46,192 nt of DNA. Source: an uncultured Eubacteriales bacterium. Its GTDB lineage: Bacteria; Bacillota; Clostridia; Lachnospirales; Lachnospiraceae. The first letter of the stretch is position 1. Every line of letters starts with the position of its first letter. The stretch spans positions 1 to 46,192 of the forward strand of contig OMWV01000060.1 of assembly GCA_900314845.1 (NCBI GenBank), in the 5' to 3' direction. A model generated the notes under the pieces. The model did no database searches, was not told where the DNA came from, and saw only the letters and a program-made list of their open reading frames with translations. Shown here in pieces: positions 23,978 through 32,836 of the stretch. A program made the translations under genes and the position numbers.

Positions 23978-24904
23978 CTAAAATTCAAGATAGACTCCGC
24001 CCCAGCTCATGCCGGCGCCAAAGCCCACGGCAAATATCCTCTTCCCCGGGCTCAGAAGGCCTCTTTCCTTCATCTCGGCCAGGGCCAGCGGTATGCTGCC
24101 GGCGCTCATGTTGCCGTAATACTGGAGATTCTGAAAGACCTTCTCCTCGGGCAGCTTCAGCTTCCTGCGGATATAATCCAGGATGCGGGAATTTGCCTGA
24201 TGGCAGACAAGATAGTCTATCTCCTGCACGCTGACCCCGCTTAGATTCTCCAGGATCCCGATCTCCTGCTGGGCGGCCCGGACCGCGAAGCGAAAGACGG
24301 CCTGCCCGTCCATCTGCACCTTACACGGAACATTTATGGTATGGCTGTTCCCATCCGCCGCCAGGTGGGCGAAAAACCTGCTGCCCTCGTCCAGCCGGCA
24401 GACAGCGGCTCCCCCGCCGTCCCCGAAGAGGATGCAGGTCGACCGGTCCGTAAAGTCCAGTATGCTGCTCATCTCATCCACGCCGATGACCAGAGCGTAA
24501 GGCCGCTCCCCTGTCAGGCAGTCAGCCAGGCCTTCTGTCACCTTAAGGGCGTAGATAAAGCCCGTGCAGGCCGCGGCTATGTCAAAGGCCGGTATGCCGC
24601 CCGGTATCTGCAGCTTCTCCATGACCCGGCAGGCAGCCGACGGGATCTGCTGGCTTGCCGTCGTCGTCGCCTCTATGACAAGGCCGATCTGATCTGCGCT
24701 CACGCCCGCGTCCGCCAGGGCATTTTCCGCCGCCATGACGCTCAGGCTCAGGTGATCTTCGCCCTCCCCCGTAAAGCGCCTCTGCCGGATGCCGGTCCTC
24801 TTTGCTATCCACTCATCGTTTGTGTCCACGATCCTTCCCATGTCGTCATTTGTCACGATCCGCGACGGCAGAGCCTTGCCAAGTCCTGTGATCTTAAGTC
24901 CCAT
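23978..24904 (-). CDS. fabH: 3-oxoacyl-ACP synthase III FabH
   Basis: FabH starts each chain by condensing acyl-CoA with malonyl-ACP. The ATG at 24904 (MGLKITGLGKALPSRIVTND) follows GGGGGAGG; the longer frame has no such signal. The 308-residue product has the Cys in DIAAACTGFIYAL, the His in VCHQANSRILD and the Asn in YYGNMSAGSIPLA. Confidence 0.95.
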   Translation of the reverse strand: MGLKITGLGKALPSRIVTNDDMGRIVDTNDEWIAKRTGIRQRRFTGEGEDHLSLSVMAAENALADAGVSADQIGLVIEATTTASQQIPSAACRVMEKLQIPGGIPAFDIAAACTGFIYALKVTEGLADCLTGERPYALVIGVDEMSSILDFTDRSTCILFGDGGGAAVCRLDEGSRFFAHLAADGNSHTINVPCKVQMDGQAVFRFAVRAAQQEIGILENLSGVSVQEIDYLVCHQANSRILDYIRRKLKLPEEKVFQNLQYYGNMSAGSIPLALAEMKERGLLSPGKRIFAVGFGAGMSWGGVYLEF

Positions 24905-24938
24905 AAAGATAGACCTCCCCCTGAAAAATGCTTTTTGA

Positions 24939-26585
24939 TCAGCGCCAGCCTTTTGATCCTTCAAAATGGCGCCATCTCTCGTATCTCTCCCGGACAAGCT
25001 GGCTGGGATCAATGGCCAGCAGCCTGCCGGTTTCTGCCTCTAGCCTTATCTTAATATCTTTACAGAGCTTGTCAAATCCTTTCGCGATCCCTTCCCCGGG
25101 CTCCGGGATCAGCTGGTCGATCAGCCCGTCCGCGAGAAGCTCGGGGGCGGTCAGGCGCATGATATCGCAGGCCTGCCTGGCCCTGGAGGAGTCCTTCCAG
25201 AGGATACTGGAAAATCCTTCCGGGGAGAGAACGGAATAGACTGCATTTTCCAGCATCCACAGGCTGTCGCACACTCCGATGGCCAGGGCTCCCCCGCTGT
25301 TGCCCTCACCGGTCACTATGCTGATGACGGGAACGCTCAGGCTGCTCATCCGGGCCAGATTCTCGGCTATAGCGGCGCTCTGGCCGTTTTCCTCCGCCTC
25401 CCTGCCCGGGTAGGCTCCCGGCGTGTCGATCAGGGTGATGACCGGCCGGCCGAACTTCTCGGCCTGCTCCATGAGCCGCAGGGCCTTGCGGTAGCCCTCC
25501 GGCCCCGGCATGCCGAAATTGCAGCTGATATTTTCGGCGGCGCTCCTGCCCTTTTTGTGGGCGATGACCGTCACCGGCCTGCCTCCCAGCAGGGCGATCC
25601 CGCCCACGATGGCCGGATCGTCGGCCCCCAGGCGGTCTCCGTGCAGTTCGGTAAAGCTGTCAAATATCTTCTCTATAAAGGCGCTGTTCCTGGGCCTGTC
25701 CATGGACCGGGCCGCCATGACCCTGTCCCAGGCGTTCACGCCCGCCTTCGCCTGTACCCCTGCCGGCCTTTCCCCACCGGCATTTTCCGCAGACGCCTGC
25801 TGATCCCCATAGCCGTGCAGCCTCAGGAGCCGCGCGATAGTCTTTTTCATCTGATCTCTGGGGACGATCCGGTCCACAAAACCGTGCTTTAGCTGAAACT
25901 CAGCCCTCTGAAATCCCTTTGGCAGCTTTTCCCCTATGGTCTGCTCTATGACCCTGGGCCCGGCAAAGCCGATCAGGGCTCCGGGCTCGGCCAGGATGAT
26001 ATCTCCCAGGGAGGCGAAGCTGGCGCTCACGCCTCCTGTCGTCGGGTGGGTGAGAACGGAGATAAAAAGCCCTCCGCTCCTTTTAAAGCGGTCGATGGCC
26101 GCGGCTGTCTTTGCCATCTGAAAGAGGGAGAAGAGTCCTTCCTGCATCCTGGCGCCGCCGCTGGCCGAAAATATGATAAGGGGCAGGCGGTCATCCTGCG
26201 CCGCCTGGGCTGCCCTTGCTATCTTCTCGCCCGCGACGATTCCCATGCTTCCCATCAGAAAGCTCTTGTTCAGCTGGGCACAGACGACAGGGATTCCTTC
26301 CACCCTGGCCCGGCCGCTCAGGAGGGAGTCGGCGGCCTTGTTGACGGCCCGTTCCTTCACAAGCTTGTCCTCATAGTCCGGAAAACTTATAGGGTCGCTG
26401 GTGGCAAGGTCCGCGTCCATCTCCTCAAAGCTGCCCGCGTCGGCCAGGTCCCGGATCCTGTCCCCGTAGAAGTGGTCTGTCACAGACCGTTCCCTGTGGG
26501 CCTCGTACTCCAGAAGCATTTTCCTTTTGTCGGCAAATGCTTTTTCTGCCTGGGCGGCGTCTGCCGAAATCTTTTTAATCTCCAC
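24939..26585 (-). CDS. accDA: Fused acetyl-CoA carboxylase carboxyltransferase, beta plus alpha (AccD-AccA)
   Basis: This 548-residue protein joins the two carboxyltransferase subunits that move CO2 from biotin to acetyl-CoA. Residues about 1-265 are AccD-like: DAGSFEEMD, PISFPDYEDKL, then the oxyanion region SASGGARMQEG and TTGGVSASFASLGDI. About 290-548 are AccA-like: HGDRLGADDPAIVGGIA, DTPGAYPGREAEENGQ, EGNSGGALAIG. The N-terminal four-Cys zinc ribbon of ordinary bacterial AccD is missing: no Cys occurs before the first catalytic segment. The start is GTG, overlapping the accC end by 11 bases. Confidence 0.93.
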   Translation of the reverse strand: MEIKKISADAAQAEKAFADKRKMLLEYEAHRERSVTDHFYGDRIRDLADAGSFEEMDADLATSDPISFPDYEDKLVKERAVNKAADSLLSGRARVEGIPVVCAQLNKSFLMGSMGIVAGEKIARAAQAAQDDRLPLIIFSASGGARMQEGLFSLFQMAKTAAAIDRFKRSGGLFISVLTHPTTGGVSASFASLGDIILAEPGALIGFAGPRVIEQTIGEKLPKGFQRAEFQLKHGFVDRIVPRDQMKKTIARLLRLHGYGDQQASAENAGGERPAGVQAKAGVNAWDRVMAARSMDRPRNSAFIEKIFDSFTELHGDRLGADDPAIVGGIALLGGRPVTVIAHKKGRSAAENISCNFGMPGPEGYRKALRLMEQAEKFGRPVITLIDTPGAYPGREAEENGQSAAIAENLARMSSLSVPVISIVTGEGNSGGALAIGVCDSLWMLENAVYSVLSPEGFSSILWKDSSRARQACDIMRLTAPELLADGLIDQLIPEPGEGIAKGFDKLCKDIKIRLEAETGRLLAIDPSQLVRERYERWRHFEGSKGWR

Positions 26586-27966
26586 GCTTTACCTTCTTCC
26601 TGCTGTCCCTGTCCCATTTGAGCACGGCCTCGGAATACTTGGCCAGATAGGATGTGTCGTAGCGGCCGGTGACAAAACCGGGGCTGAACATCATGAGATA
26701 GAGGAAATTGAGATTTGTCTTGATCCCGTCCACCGTCGTCTCCTCCAGGGCGGCCCTCATCTTGCGCAGGGCCCTGAGCCGGGTGGGGGCGTGCACGATG
26801 ACCTTGGCGATCAGGGAGTCGTAGTAGGGGCTGACGAAGGCGCCGCTGTACATGGCGCTTTCGCAGCGGACTCCCATCCCGCCGGGCATATGGATAAAGT
26901 CCACGTTACCGGGGCAGGGGGCAAATGCTCTTTCGGGGTCTTCCGCGTTTATTCTGCATTCTATGGCGTGCCCGTTTACTTTTACATCGCTCTGCTTAAA
27001 GGAGAGGGCCCGCCCGTCGGCCACCTGGATCTGTTCCTGCATGAGGTCTATGCCTGTCGTCATCTCTGTCACGCAGTGCTCCACCTGCATCCGGGTGTTC
27101 ATCTCTATGAAGTAGAACTTCCCGTTCTGATCCATGACAAATTCTACAGTCCCTGCGCTGTAGTAGCCGGCTGCCTTCGCCGCCTTGAGGGCTGCCGCCT
27201 GGATGGCGCCGCGCTGGGACCGGGTCAGGCCCGGAGCCGGGGCTTCCTCCAAAAGCTTCTGGTTGCGCCTCTGCATGGAGCAGTCCCTCTCGCCCAGCTG
27301 GACGATATGTCCGTACTCGTCGCCTATGATCTGCACCTCTATGTGCCTGGGGTCGTGGATCAGCTTCTCCAGATACATGGAGCCGTCCCCGAAGGCCGCC
27401 TTTGCCTCCGCCGAGGCTTCCGAAAATGCTTTCTCCACCTCGGCCTCGTTCCTGGCTATCCTCATGCCCCTGCCGCCGCCGCCGGCGCTGGCCTTTAAAA
27501 GGACCGGATAGCCGATCTTCCTGGCGATCTTCCTGGCCTGGGCCGCGGATTCCAGGATCCCGTCCGAGCCGGGCACAACGGGCACTCCCTTTTTCTGCAT
27601 GAGTGCCCGGGCGGACTGCTTGTCCCCCATCAGGCTGATCAGGCGGGAGGAAGGGCCTATGAATTTTACCCCCGCCTCCTCGCAGAGCCTGGCAAATTCA
27701 GCATTTTCCGACAAAAATCCATATCCGGGGTGGATGGCTTCGCAGCCGTAGGACCTGGCCGCCTGCACGAGCGCGTTCTGGTTGAGGTAGCTCTGACCCG
27801 CCGGAGCAGGCCCGATGCAGACGATCTCATTGGCAAACTGGGCCGGCATGGCATTCAGGTCCTCCTGGGAGCAGGCGAGCACGGACCGGATGCCCATCTC
27901 CCTGCAGCAGCGGATGATGCGCATGGCGATCTCGCCCCTGTTGGCTATCAATATCTTCTTAAACAC
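26575..27966 (-). CDS. accC: Biotin carboxylase AccC
   Basis: AccC carboxylates the biotin on AccB using ATP and bicarbonate. The start is placed at GTG 27966 (VFKKILIANRGEIAMR), one base into the accB stop codon and six bases after GAGGA. This gives 463 residues. The ATP-grasp features are the glycine loop KASAGGGGRGMR, HIEVQIIGDEYG, EMNTRMQVEH and the conserved ECRINAEDP. Overlaps on both sides show tight translational coupling within the acc block. Confidence 0.96.
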   Translation of the reverse strand: MFKKILIANRGEIAMRIIRCCREMGIRSVLACSQEDLNAMPAQFANEIVCIGPAPAGQSYLNQNALVQAARSYGCEAIHPGYGFLSENAEFARLCEEAGVKFIGPSSRLISLMGDKQSARALMQKKGVPVVPGSDGILESAAQARKIARKIGYPVLLKASAGGGGRGMRIARNEAEVEKAFSEASAEAKAAFGDGSMYLEKLIHDPRHIEVQIIGDEYGHIVQLGERDCSMQRRNQKLLEEAPAPGLTRSQRGAIQAAALKAAKAAGYYSAGTVEFVMDQNGKFYFIEMNTRMQVEHCVTEMTTGIDLMQEQIQVADGRALSFKQSDVKVNGHAIECRINAEDPERAFAPCPGNVDFIHMPGGMGVRCESAMYSGAFVSPYYDSLIAKVIVHAPTRLRALRKMRAALEETTVDGIKTNLNFLYLMMFSPGFVTGRYDTSYLAKYSEAVLKWDRDSRKKVKRGD

Positions 27967-28487
27967 TATGCTTCCTCTTTTATATTCATAACAGGCGCGC
28001 CGTACTGGACGAAACTGCCGTTGCCGGCGCATACCTTCGTCACGGTCCCGCTGCAGGGCGCGCTGATCTCATTCATCATCTTCATGGCTTCTATCAGGCC
28101 GACCGTATCGCCCTTCTTCACCTTCTGCCCTTCCTTGACATAAGGCGGCTCATCCGGCTTGCTGCTCCTGTAAAATACTCCTGCCAGCGGGGCCTTGAGC
28201 TGAACCTGACCGGCTGCTTCCGGCTCCCGGCCGGCATCATTTTCTGCTTCCGTCCCCTGAGCAGCTTTCTCTGATGCCACTTTCCCATTCACTGGCGCAG
28301 AGGCAGAAGCCCCGGCAGCCGGGGCGCCGGGATCTGAACCGGTCTGATCTGCAAAGAGGGGCGGCAGCTGCACCGTCCCCCTCTCAAAATCCAGACTTTC
28401 CTTTTCATTTGAATAATGGAATTTCGACATGGAAGATTTATCAAAACTTTCCATGAGATCTAATATATCCTGCTTTGTTAAATCCAT
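27966..28487 (-). CDS. accB: Biotin carboxyl carrier protein AccB
   Basis: AccB carries biotin between AccC and the carboxyltransferase. The 173-residue product has an N-terminal docking helix (DILDLMESFDKSSMSKFHY), an Ala/Pro/Glu-rich linker at about 50-95 and a C-terminal biotinyl domain. In that domain the lysine of EAMKMM is modified by BirA, encoded at the far end of the operon. The last residues are YGAPVMNIKEEA. Confidence 0.96.
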   Translation of the reverse strand: MDLTKQDILDLMESFDKSSMSKFHYSNEKESLDFERGTVQLPPLFADQTGSDPGAPAAGASASAPVNGKVASEKAAQGTEAENDAGREPEAAGQVQLKAPLAGVFYRSSKPDEPPYVKEGQKVKKGDTVGLIEAMKMMNEISAPCSGTVTKVCAGNGSFVQYGAPVMNIKEEA

Positions 28488-28537
28488 GTTCTCTCTCCGA
28501 TCCTGTGAAAAAGACTGACACTTATGCCTTATATTTA

Positions 28538-28771
28538 CTACTCTGCGTGGTCGTTGACGTACTTCAGCACATCGCCGACTGTGTGGAGCTTCTCCATATC
28601 CTCGTCCTCAACACTAACGCCTGTTGCCTCCTCTATGGCAACGATCAGCTCGACAACGTCCAGGGAATCGATGCCCAGATCCTCTGTCAGGTTCGTCTCC
28701 TCTGTAATGTTCGCGTCATCCACCTTGAGCGTGTCCTTGATAATTCCCTTGATCATCTCTAAATCTGCCAT
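28538..28771 (-). CDS. acpP: Acyl carrier protein
   Basis: A 77-residue acidic helical protein with the phosphopantetheine serine in GIDSLDVVELI. The length and sequence are standard. It is the first gene of the acc-fab operon, with TAAGGAG before the ATG and an AT-rich palindrome over the transcription start. Placing acpP first should give it the highest expression, fitting its high demand. Confidence 0.97.
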   Translation of the reverse strand: MADLEMIKGIIKDTLKVDDANITEETNLTEDLGIDSLDVVELIVAIEEATGVSVEDEDMEKLHTVGDVLKYVNDHAE

Positions 28772-28806
28772 TTTTTATTCTCCTTACCTAATTTGATCCA
28801 AAATAC

Positions 28807-28848
28807 TGCAAGATATTTAGTTAAATTAATTTAGTTAAATATCTTGCA
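28807..28848. promoter_or_regulatory. 42-bp palindrome at the fab promoter, probable FabT operator
   Basis: Arms TGCAAGATATTTA (28807-28819) and TAAATATCTTGCA (28836-28848) are exact complements. The centre TAAATTAATTTA is itself a palindrome, and TTTAGTTAAAT occurs twice in direct orientation. It covers the expected transcription start of acpP. MarR-family FabT sites are AT-rich palindromes with an AGTTTGA-like arm; AGTTAAA here is similar but not the same. Confidence 0.7.
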
Positions 28849-28850
28849 TT

Positions 28851-28879
28851 ATATTAGCCCACTTCGCCCCCTTTGTCAA
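28851..28879 (-). promoter_or_regulatory. Promoter of the acc-fab operon
   Basis: Minus-strand TTGACA (28874-28879), 17 bases, TAATAT (28851-28856). No other promoter or terminator stands out between here and birA, so it may drive all 12 genes, about 11 kb. Confidence 0.8.
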
Positions 28880-28951
28880 GGGCAGGGAGGATAAAATAAG
28901 AAGGCATTATAACGTACATATTTGACACAGGGAATATTTTAATAAGATGAT

Positions 28952-29006
28952 ATAAAAATATCCCCCTGCCGCGGGCAGCATCAAAAGCTGCCTGTGACAG
29001 GGGGAG
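28952..29006 (-). terminator. Terminator of the PHP phosphatase unit
   Basis: TCCCCCTG / CAGGGGGA arms (28961-29006) with an inner GGCAGC / GCTGCC stem. On the minus strand a TATTTTTATA tail follows, and on the plus strand GTTTTTCGC follows, so it may work both ways. Confidence 0.75.
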
Positions 29007-29023
29007 TTTTTCGCCCGGCTGGT

Positions 29024-29959
29024 TCAGGATATCTTCACAAAGTCTGCTTTCCTCTTTTCGAAGGTTGTGATATAGCGAAAGCCTGCTTCCAGGAGCATGT
29101 CCTGGGCTTCTTGCTGATAGCCGCCTATGTGGGCCAGCTCGTGGGCGTCGCTGCCGACCGTGATGATCTCGCCGTGACATTCCCGGTAGAGCTTTAAGAT
29201 GGGAAGCGGCGGCATGGTGCTGCCAATCCCCCGGCAGAGGCCGGACACGTTCAGTTCTATGCCCCGGCCTGCGTATTCAAGGATCCCAAAGAGATCGCGG
29301 AACCTGTCCGTGAAGGGAGTCAGGTCAAGCTGGCGGCCGATCCCTTTCTCCATGTAGCGGACCGGGTATGTGATGTGGCCCAGCACATCGAAATCGCCCT
29401 CCCGGGCCAGCTCAAGGAGCCTGTCCAGGTAAGCCGAATAGACCCTTGCCGGGTCAAGCTTTGTAAAGTCATAGTAATAGACGTCAAGGTCGTGGTCCAT
29501 ATTGTGGATGGAACCGATGACAAAATCAAGAGGCCAGTCTGCCAGGAACTTATCGGCGGCGGCCTTATTTCTCATGGGCTGGCCCAGCTCAGAGCCGACC
29601 CGGACCTTGAGCCGGCCCGCCCAGCGGGCAGTCAGGGCGTAAAGCTGAGTGTAAAGGCCGGATACATCCATTTTGCAGAGGACGCCGCCGGGCATGACCA
29701 TGCTGCCGCCGGGGATCTCAACCAGCTGACCGCCCGGGAAATCATAGGAGGGCCTGCCGTCCGGACCGAAAGGGGGCAGATCCTGGTCTACATCAAAATT
29801 TTTCATCTGCCCGTAGTCCAGACCCTCATAGATATCCATGTGGTCTGTGACGGCAATCTCGTTCAAGCCTTTTTTCACCGCCTCCCGGCACATGGCCTCC
29901 AGCTCCTCGGCTCCGTCAAATGAGTATTTGGAATGCATATGATAATCTGCAAAATACAT
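29024..29959 (-). CDS. PHP-domain phosphatase, histidinol-phosphatase-like
   Basis: The product starts at ATG 29959 (MYFADYHMHSKYSFDG); a TTG six bases upstream is an alternative. The metal ligands of the PHP family are seen in order: YHMHSKYSFDG, TDHMD, GSELG, IGSIHNMD, LGHITYP and GSDAHE. This fits HisJ-type histidinol-phosphate phosphatase, which removes phosphate in histidine synthesis. No his genes are nearby, so a different phosphoester substrate is possible. A Pro/Gly-rich insertion (about 60-90, PPFGPDGRPSYDFPGG) is unusual. It follows tadA directly and is probably co-transcribed. Confidence 0.8.
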   Translation of the reverse strand: MYFADYHMHSKYSFDGAEELEAMCREAVKKGLNEIAVTDHMDIYEGLDYGQMKNFDVDQDLPPFGPDGRPSYDFPGGQLVEIPGGSMVMPGGVLCKMDVSGLYTQLYALTARWAGRLKVRVGSELGQPMRNKAAADKFLADWPLDFVIGSIHNMDHDLDVYYYDFTKLDPARVYSAYLDRLLELAREGDFDVLGHITYPVRYMEKGIGRQLDLTPFTDRFRDLFGILEYAGRGIELNVSGLCRGIGSTMPPLPILKLYRECHGEIITVGSDAHELAHIGGYQQEAQDMLLEAGFRYITTFEKRKADFVKIS

Positions 29960-29961
29960 GG

Positions 29962-30546
29962 TCAATTTTCCCCCTCATCCTGGCTTTGTGTCTGGGCCTG
30001 TGCCAGTTTTCTGGCCTTTTTTTCTTCCTTGAGGCGCTCTCTCAGCTCCCTGAAAAAGCTGCTGAGCATGTCAGAGCACTCCTCCTGCAGGACTCCCCTT
30101 GTCAGATCGACCTGGTGATTAAAGCGCTTTTCCTGGAGGATATTCAGGATAGAGCCCGCGCAGCCCGCCTTTGGATTCTCCGCCGCCTGGACGACCCGGT
30201 CTATCCGGGCCTGGACGATGGCCCCGGCACACATGGGGCAGGGCTCCAGGGTAACATAGAGAGTACAGCCCTCCAGCCGCCAGTCGCCCAGTTTTTTGCA
30301 GGCTTTGCGGATGGCGCTGATCTCAGCGTGGGCCAGGGTGCTGTGATCATTTTTCCGCCTGTTGTAGCCCCGGGCTATGATCTTCCCCTCATAGACGATC
30401 ACGCAGCCTATGGGAACCTCGCCGATCGCCGCCCCCTTGCGGGCCTGGGCCATGGCAGCCCGCATAAATTTCACGTCCGCCTTTTTCTGCTCCTCGTCAG
30501 GGAGCCGGCAGCCGTCTGCCCGGCGGATCTCTTCCTTCTCTGTCAT
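29962..30546 (-). CDS. tadA: tRNA-specific adenosine deaminase TadA
   Basis: TadA converts the wobble adenosine of tRNA-Arg(ACG) to inosine. The zinc and catalytic residues are visible in LAHAEISAIRKA and LEPCPMCAGAIVQARI. The 194-residue protein is about 40 residues longer than common TadA. It has an extra charged N-terminus (about 1-25) and a KKARKLAQAQTQSQ tail. GGAGTG precedes the ATG. The stop codon is three bases from the start of the PHP phosphatase gene. Confidence 0.94.
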   Translation of the reverse strand: MTEKEEIRRADGCRLPDEEQKKADVKFMRAAMAQARKGAAIGEVPIGCVIVYEGKIIARGYNRRKNDHSTLAHAEISAIRKACKKLGDWRLEGCTLYVTLEPCPMCAGAIVQARIDRVVQAAENPKAGCAGSILNILQEKRFNHQVDLTRGVLQEECSDMLSSFFRELRERLKEEKKARKLAQAQTQSQDEGEN

Positions 30547-30561
30547 CGGTTCACTCCTGTT

Positions 30562-31746
30562 CTATCCCTGCGCGGCGCCTTCATTCCCGGGCTGACTGCC
30601 AAGATCCGGCAGATTGCTCCACTTTATGATCTGGTGCATGACGCGGGCGCTAGCCTGTCCGTCGCAGCCGGCCATATAGAAGTCATAGAAGGCCCTGTAC
30701 CTGCGGCTTTCTGTCATGGCCAGGGTTCTGGGGGACTTTATTGCCTCCCTCAGCTCTTCTTTATTTTCAGCCCGGACTGCCGGGATGCTGTCAAAATTGA
30801 GGTAAAAGCCGCGGCCGTCCAGATAAGTGTCCAGGTCTGGGGCGTAGAGTATGACAGGCAGGTCATAGGCCATAGCGTCGAACAGGACAGAGGAGTAATC
30901 CGTGATCACAAGGTCCGCGCTTGCCAGCAGCTCCTCCGTGGGCATGGTGGTCGTCGAGGCATGCAGGTGGGCCTCAGAATGGGGATGAAGCTTTATCACA
31001 AAATAATACTGATCCTCCAGCTCCTTCATGAGCTGCTGAATGACCTGAAGGCCCTCGACATCCGCCCGGGAAGCATTTCCCCGGAATGTGGGCGCCCAGA
31101 GGATGACCTTCTTGCCCGCGGCACCGGGATTGCCCGCGTAAAAACGGCGCCGGCACATATCGTTAAAATCCCTGTCGAAATATTCGTCTGTCCGGCTCAC
31201 TCCTATGGGCCGGATCCTCCTGGTCGGCAGACCCAGAGCATGGGCGAAGGGGCGGACGCAGACAGAAGAGCTGACCGTCACCATGTTCCAGTTTTTTGTC
31301 ACACTCCCCCTGTAAAATGACGGGATATCCTCCCGGGAGTCTCTGCCGAACTTTTTGAAGGCTCCGCAGGCGTGCCAAAGCTGGATGACCTTTGTACCCC
31401 TGCGCTTTGAACAGGCGGCAGCCGGCAGGAAGTCATCGCAGAGGATGACGGTCTGTGCCTGGGCATACTCCCTCATGAAATCAAGCATAAAAAGAACATT
31501 TGACACCAGGCCGTGCCTGTTGTTGTCGTGGAACATTTCCCTGACATCGAACTGGGGATGCTCATAGAACTCCCTCCTGAGAGCGGACATGGAAAAGGGC
31601 AGAGACTCGTGGTGAGCGTCCGCCATGATGACATAGCCCTTTTTCACGGGCTTGAGCCTGTATACATTGTAGACAGCGGGCAGAAGCACATGCTGACAAA
31701 ACATTTTTACATATTGTTTGACGATAAATTTAGGATCTGTTTTCAA
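30562..31746 (-). CDS. CDP-glycerol glycerophosphotransferase family protein
   Basis: The 394-residue protein is of the TagB/TagF type, which transfers glycerol phosphate (or a related unit) from a CDP donor to a teichoic acid linkage unit or glycan on the inner membrane face. Typical segments are LWHACGAFKKFGRDS, GVSRTDEYFDR, ILWAPTFRGN, KLHPHSEAH and ITDYSSVLFDAMAYDLPVI. The start is TTG at 31746, six bases after GGAGGG. No other teichoic acid genes are nearby. It heads the unit with tadA and the PHP phosphatase. Confidence 0.87.
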   Translation of the reverse strand: MKTDPKFIVKQYVKMFCQHVLLPAVYNVYRLKPVKKGYVIMADAHHESLPFSMSALRREFYEHPQFDVREMFHDNNRHGLVSNVLFMLDFMREYAQAQTVILCDDFLPAAACSKRRGTKVIQLWHACGAFKKFGRDSREDIPSFYRGSVTKNWNMVTVSSSVCVRPFAHALGLPTRRIRPIGVSRTDEYFDRDFNDMCRRRFYAGNPGAAGKKVILWAPTFRGNASRADVEGLQVIQQLMKELEDQYYFVIKLHPHSEAHLHASTTTMPTEELLASADLVITDYSSVLFDAMAYDLPVILYAPDLDTYLDGRGFYLNFDSIPAVRAENKEELREAIKSPRTLAMTESRRYRAFYDFYMAGCDGQASARVMHQIIKWSNLPDLGSQPGNEGAAQG

Positions 31747-31768
31747 ATCAAGCCCTCCCCTGTGAAGA

Positions 31769-31809
31769 AAAAATCCCCGCCTTGGGCAGTATTCTGCCGA
31801 AAGGCGGGG
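31769..31809 (-). terminator. Terminator of the etfBA operon
   Basis: CCCCGCCTT / AAGGCGGGG (31775-31809) with inner GGGCAG / CTGCC pairing, followed on the minus strand by ATTTTTT. It separates etfA from the CDP-glycerol transferase. Confidence 0.88.
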
Positions 31810-31841
31810 CAGGTCTTAACTCCTATCTGCAGCTGATCCGA

Positions 31842-32825
31842 TCAGCCCTGGCCCTTGACAGCCTTAAACCTGCTGATCATCTCCGGTACGACCTTGTGAA
31901 GATCCGCAACGATCCCATAGTGTGCATACTTGAAAATACCTGCGTTCGGGTCATTGTTCACGGCCACGATCACATCTGAGTTCTTCATGCCGTTTACATG
32001 GGGAAGAGCGCCCGAGATGCCGATTGCTACATAGAGCTTGGGCGTCACGGTCTTGCCGGTGATGCCGACCTGTCTGTCCTTGGATACCCAGCCTTCCTCA
32101 ACGGCTGCTCTGCTCGCTCCCACGCTGCCGCCCACAAGGGCTGCCAGCTCGTAGAGCTTGTCAAATTCCTCCTGGCTGCCGCATCCGCGTCCGCCTGATA
32201 TGACGATGTCAGCGTCCTCTATATTTGCCTGAGCCAGCTCGTCATCCGGCCTGTATCCCAGGAAATTCGTCAGCATAACGGAATCGGGAACCTCTACGCT
32301 CTCCTCCAGGACTTCCCCTGTCTCAGCGAAGGATGCCTCATCCAGCTTAAAAATGCCTGTCTTGAATGTTCCGATCTGAGGATAGGTCTCTATCGTGATG
32401 GTCGCGTAGAGCTGTCCGTCATAGGAGGGCCTGATCCAGTTCACGCCGCTGTCCGTGAAGGCAACGTCCGTGCAGTCGCAGGCTATGCCTATGCTGTTCC
32501 TCGCGGCGATCTGGGCCGCCGTATCCCCGCCTGTCGATGTAGCCCCGACAAAAAGAGCGAGGGGGCTGTACTTTTCTACAAGCTTCGATGTAATATAAGC
32601 CGCGTTCTCAAATCCTGCCTTCTGCTTTACCTGAATGACAGTCTGCGCGCCATTCTGAAACGCGGCAGCTGCCGCCTGGGCCGGATCCTCGTCTATGATA
32701 AGAGCGACAGCCTTCTGGCCCTTCTCATCGGCCAGGGCGCGTGCCTTCTGCATCAGCTCAAGGCTGACTCTGACCGGCCTGTGATCAGACAGTTCAAATA
32801 ATACCCAAAAATTCTGATTGCTCAT
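31842..32825 (-). CDS. etfA: Electron transfer flavoprotein alpha subunit
   Basis: EtfA binds FAD and, with EtfB, passes electrons between dehydrogenases and ferredoxin, NAD or quinone. The 327-residue length is standard. The C-terminal FAD domain reads SGGRGCGSQEEF, VGASRAAVEEGW, KTVTPKLYVAIGISGALPH and VAVNNDPNAGIFKYAHYG. It lies 11 bases after etfB. No acyl-CoA dehydrogenase, lactate dehydrogenase or caffeyl-CoA reductase gene is adjacent, so its partner is unknown. Confidence 0.95.
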   Translation of the reverse strand: MSNQNFWVLFELSDHRPVRVSLELMQKARALADEKGQKAVALIIDEDPAQAAAAAFQNGAQTVIQVKQKAGFENAAYITSKLVEKYSPLALFVGATSTGGDTAAQIAARNSIGIACDCTDVAFTDSGVNWIRPSYDGQLYATITIETYPQIGTFKTGIFKLDEASFAETGEVLEESVEVPDSVMLTNFLGYRPDDELAQANIEDADIVISGGRGCGSQEEFDKLYELAALVGGSVGASRAAVEEGWVSKDRQVGITGKTVTPKLYVAIGISGALPHVNGMKNSDVIVAVNNDPNAGIFKYAHYGIVADLHKVVPEMISRFKAVKGQG

Positions 32826-32836
32826 TCCGGTCCTCC

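Noticed and set aside
29920-31320. 466-codon plus-strand frame opposite tadA and the CDP-glycerol transferase
   Set aside because: It spans two well-supported minus-strand genes and their junction, so it is an antisense shadow despite its length.
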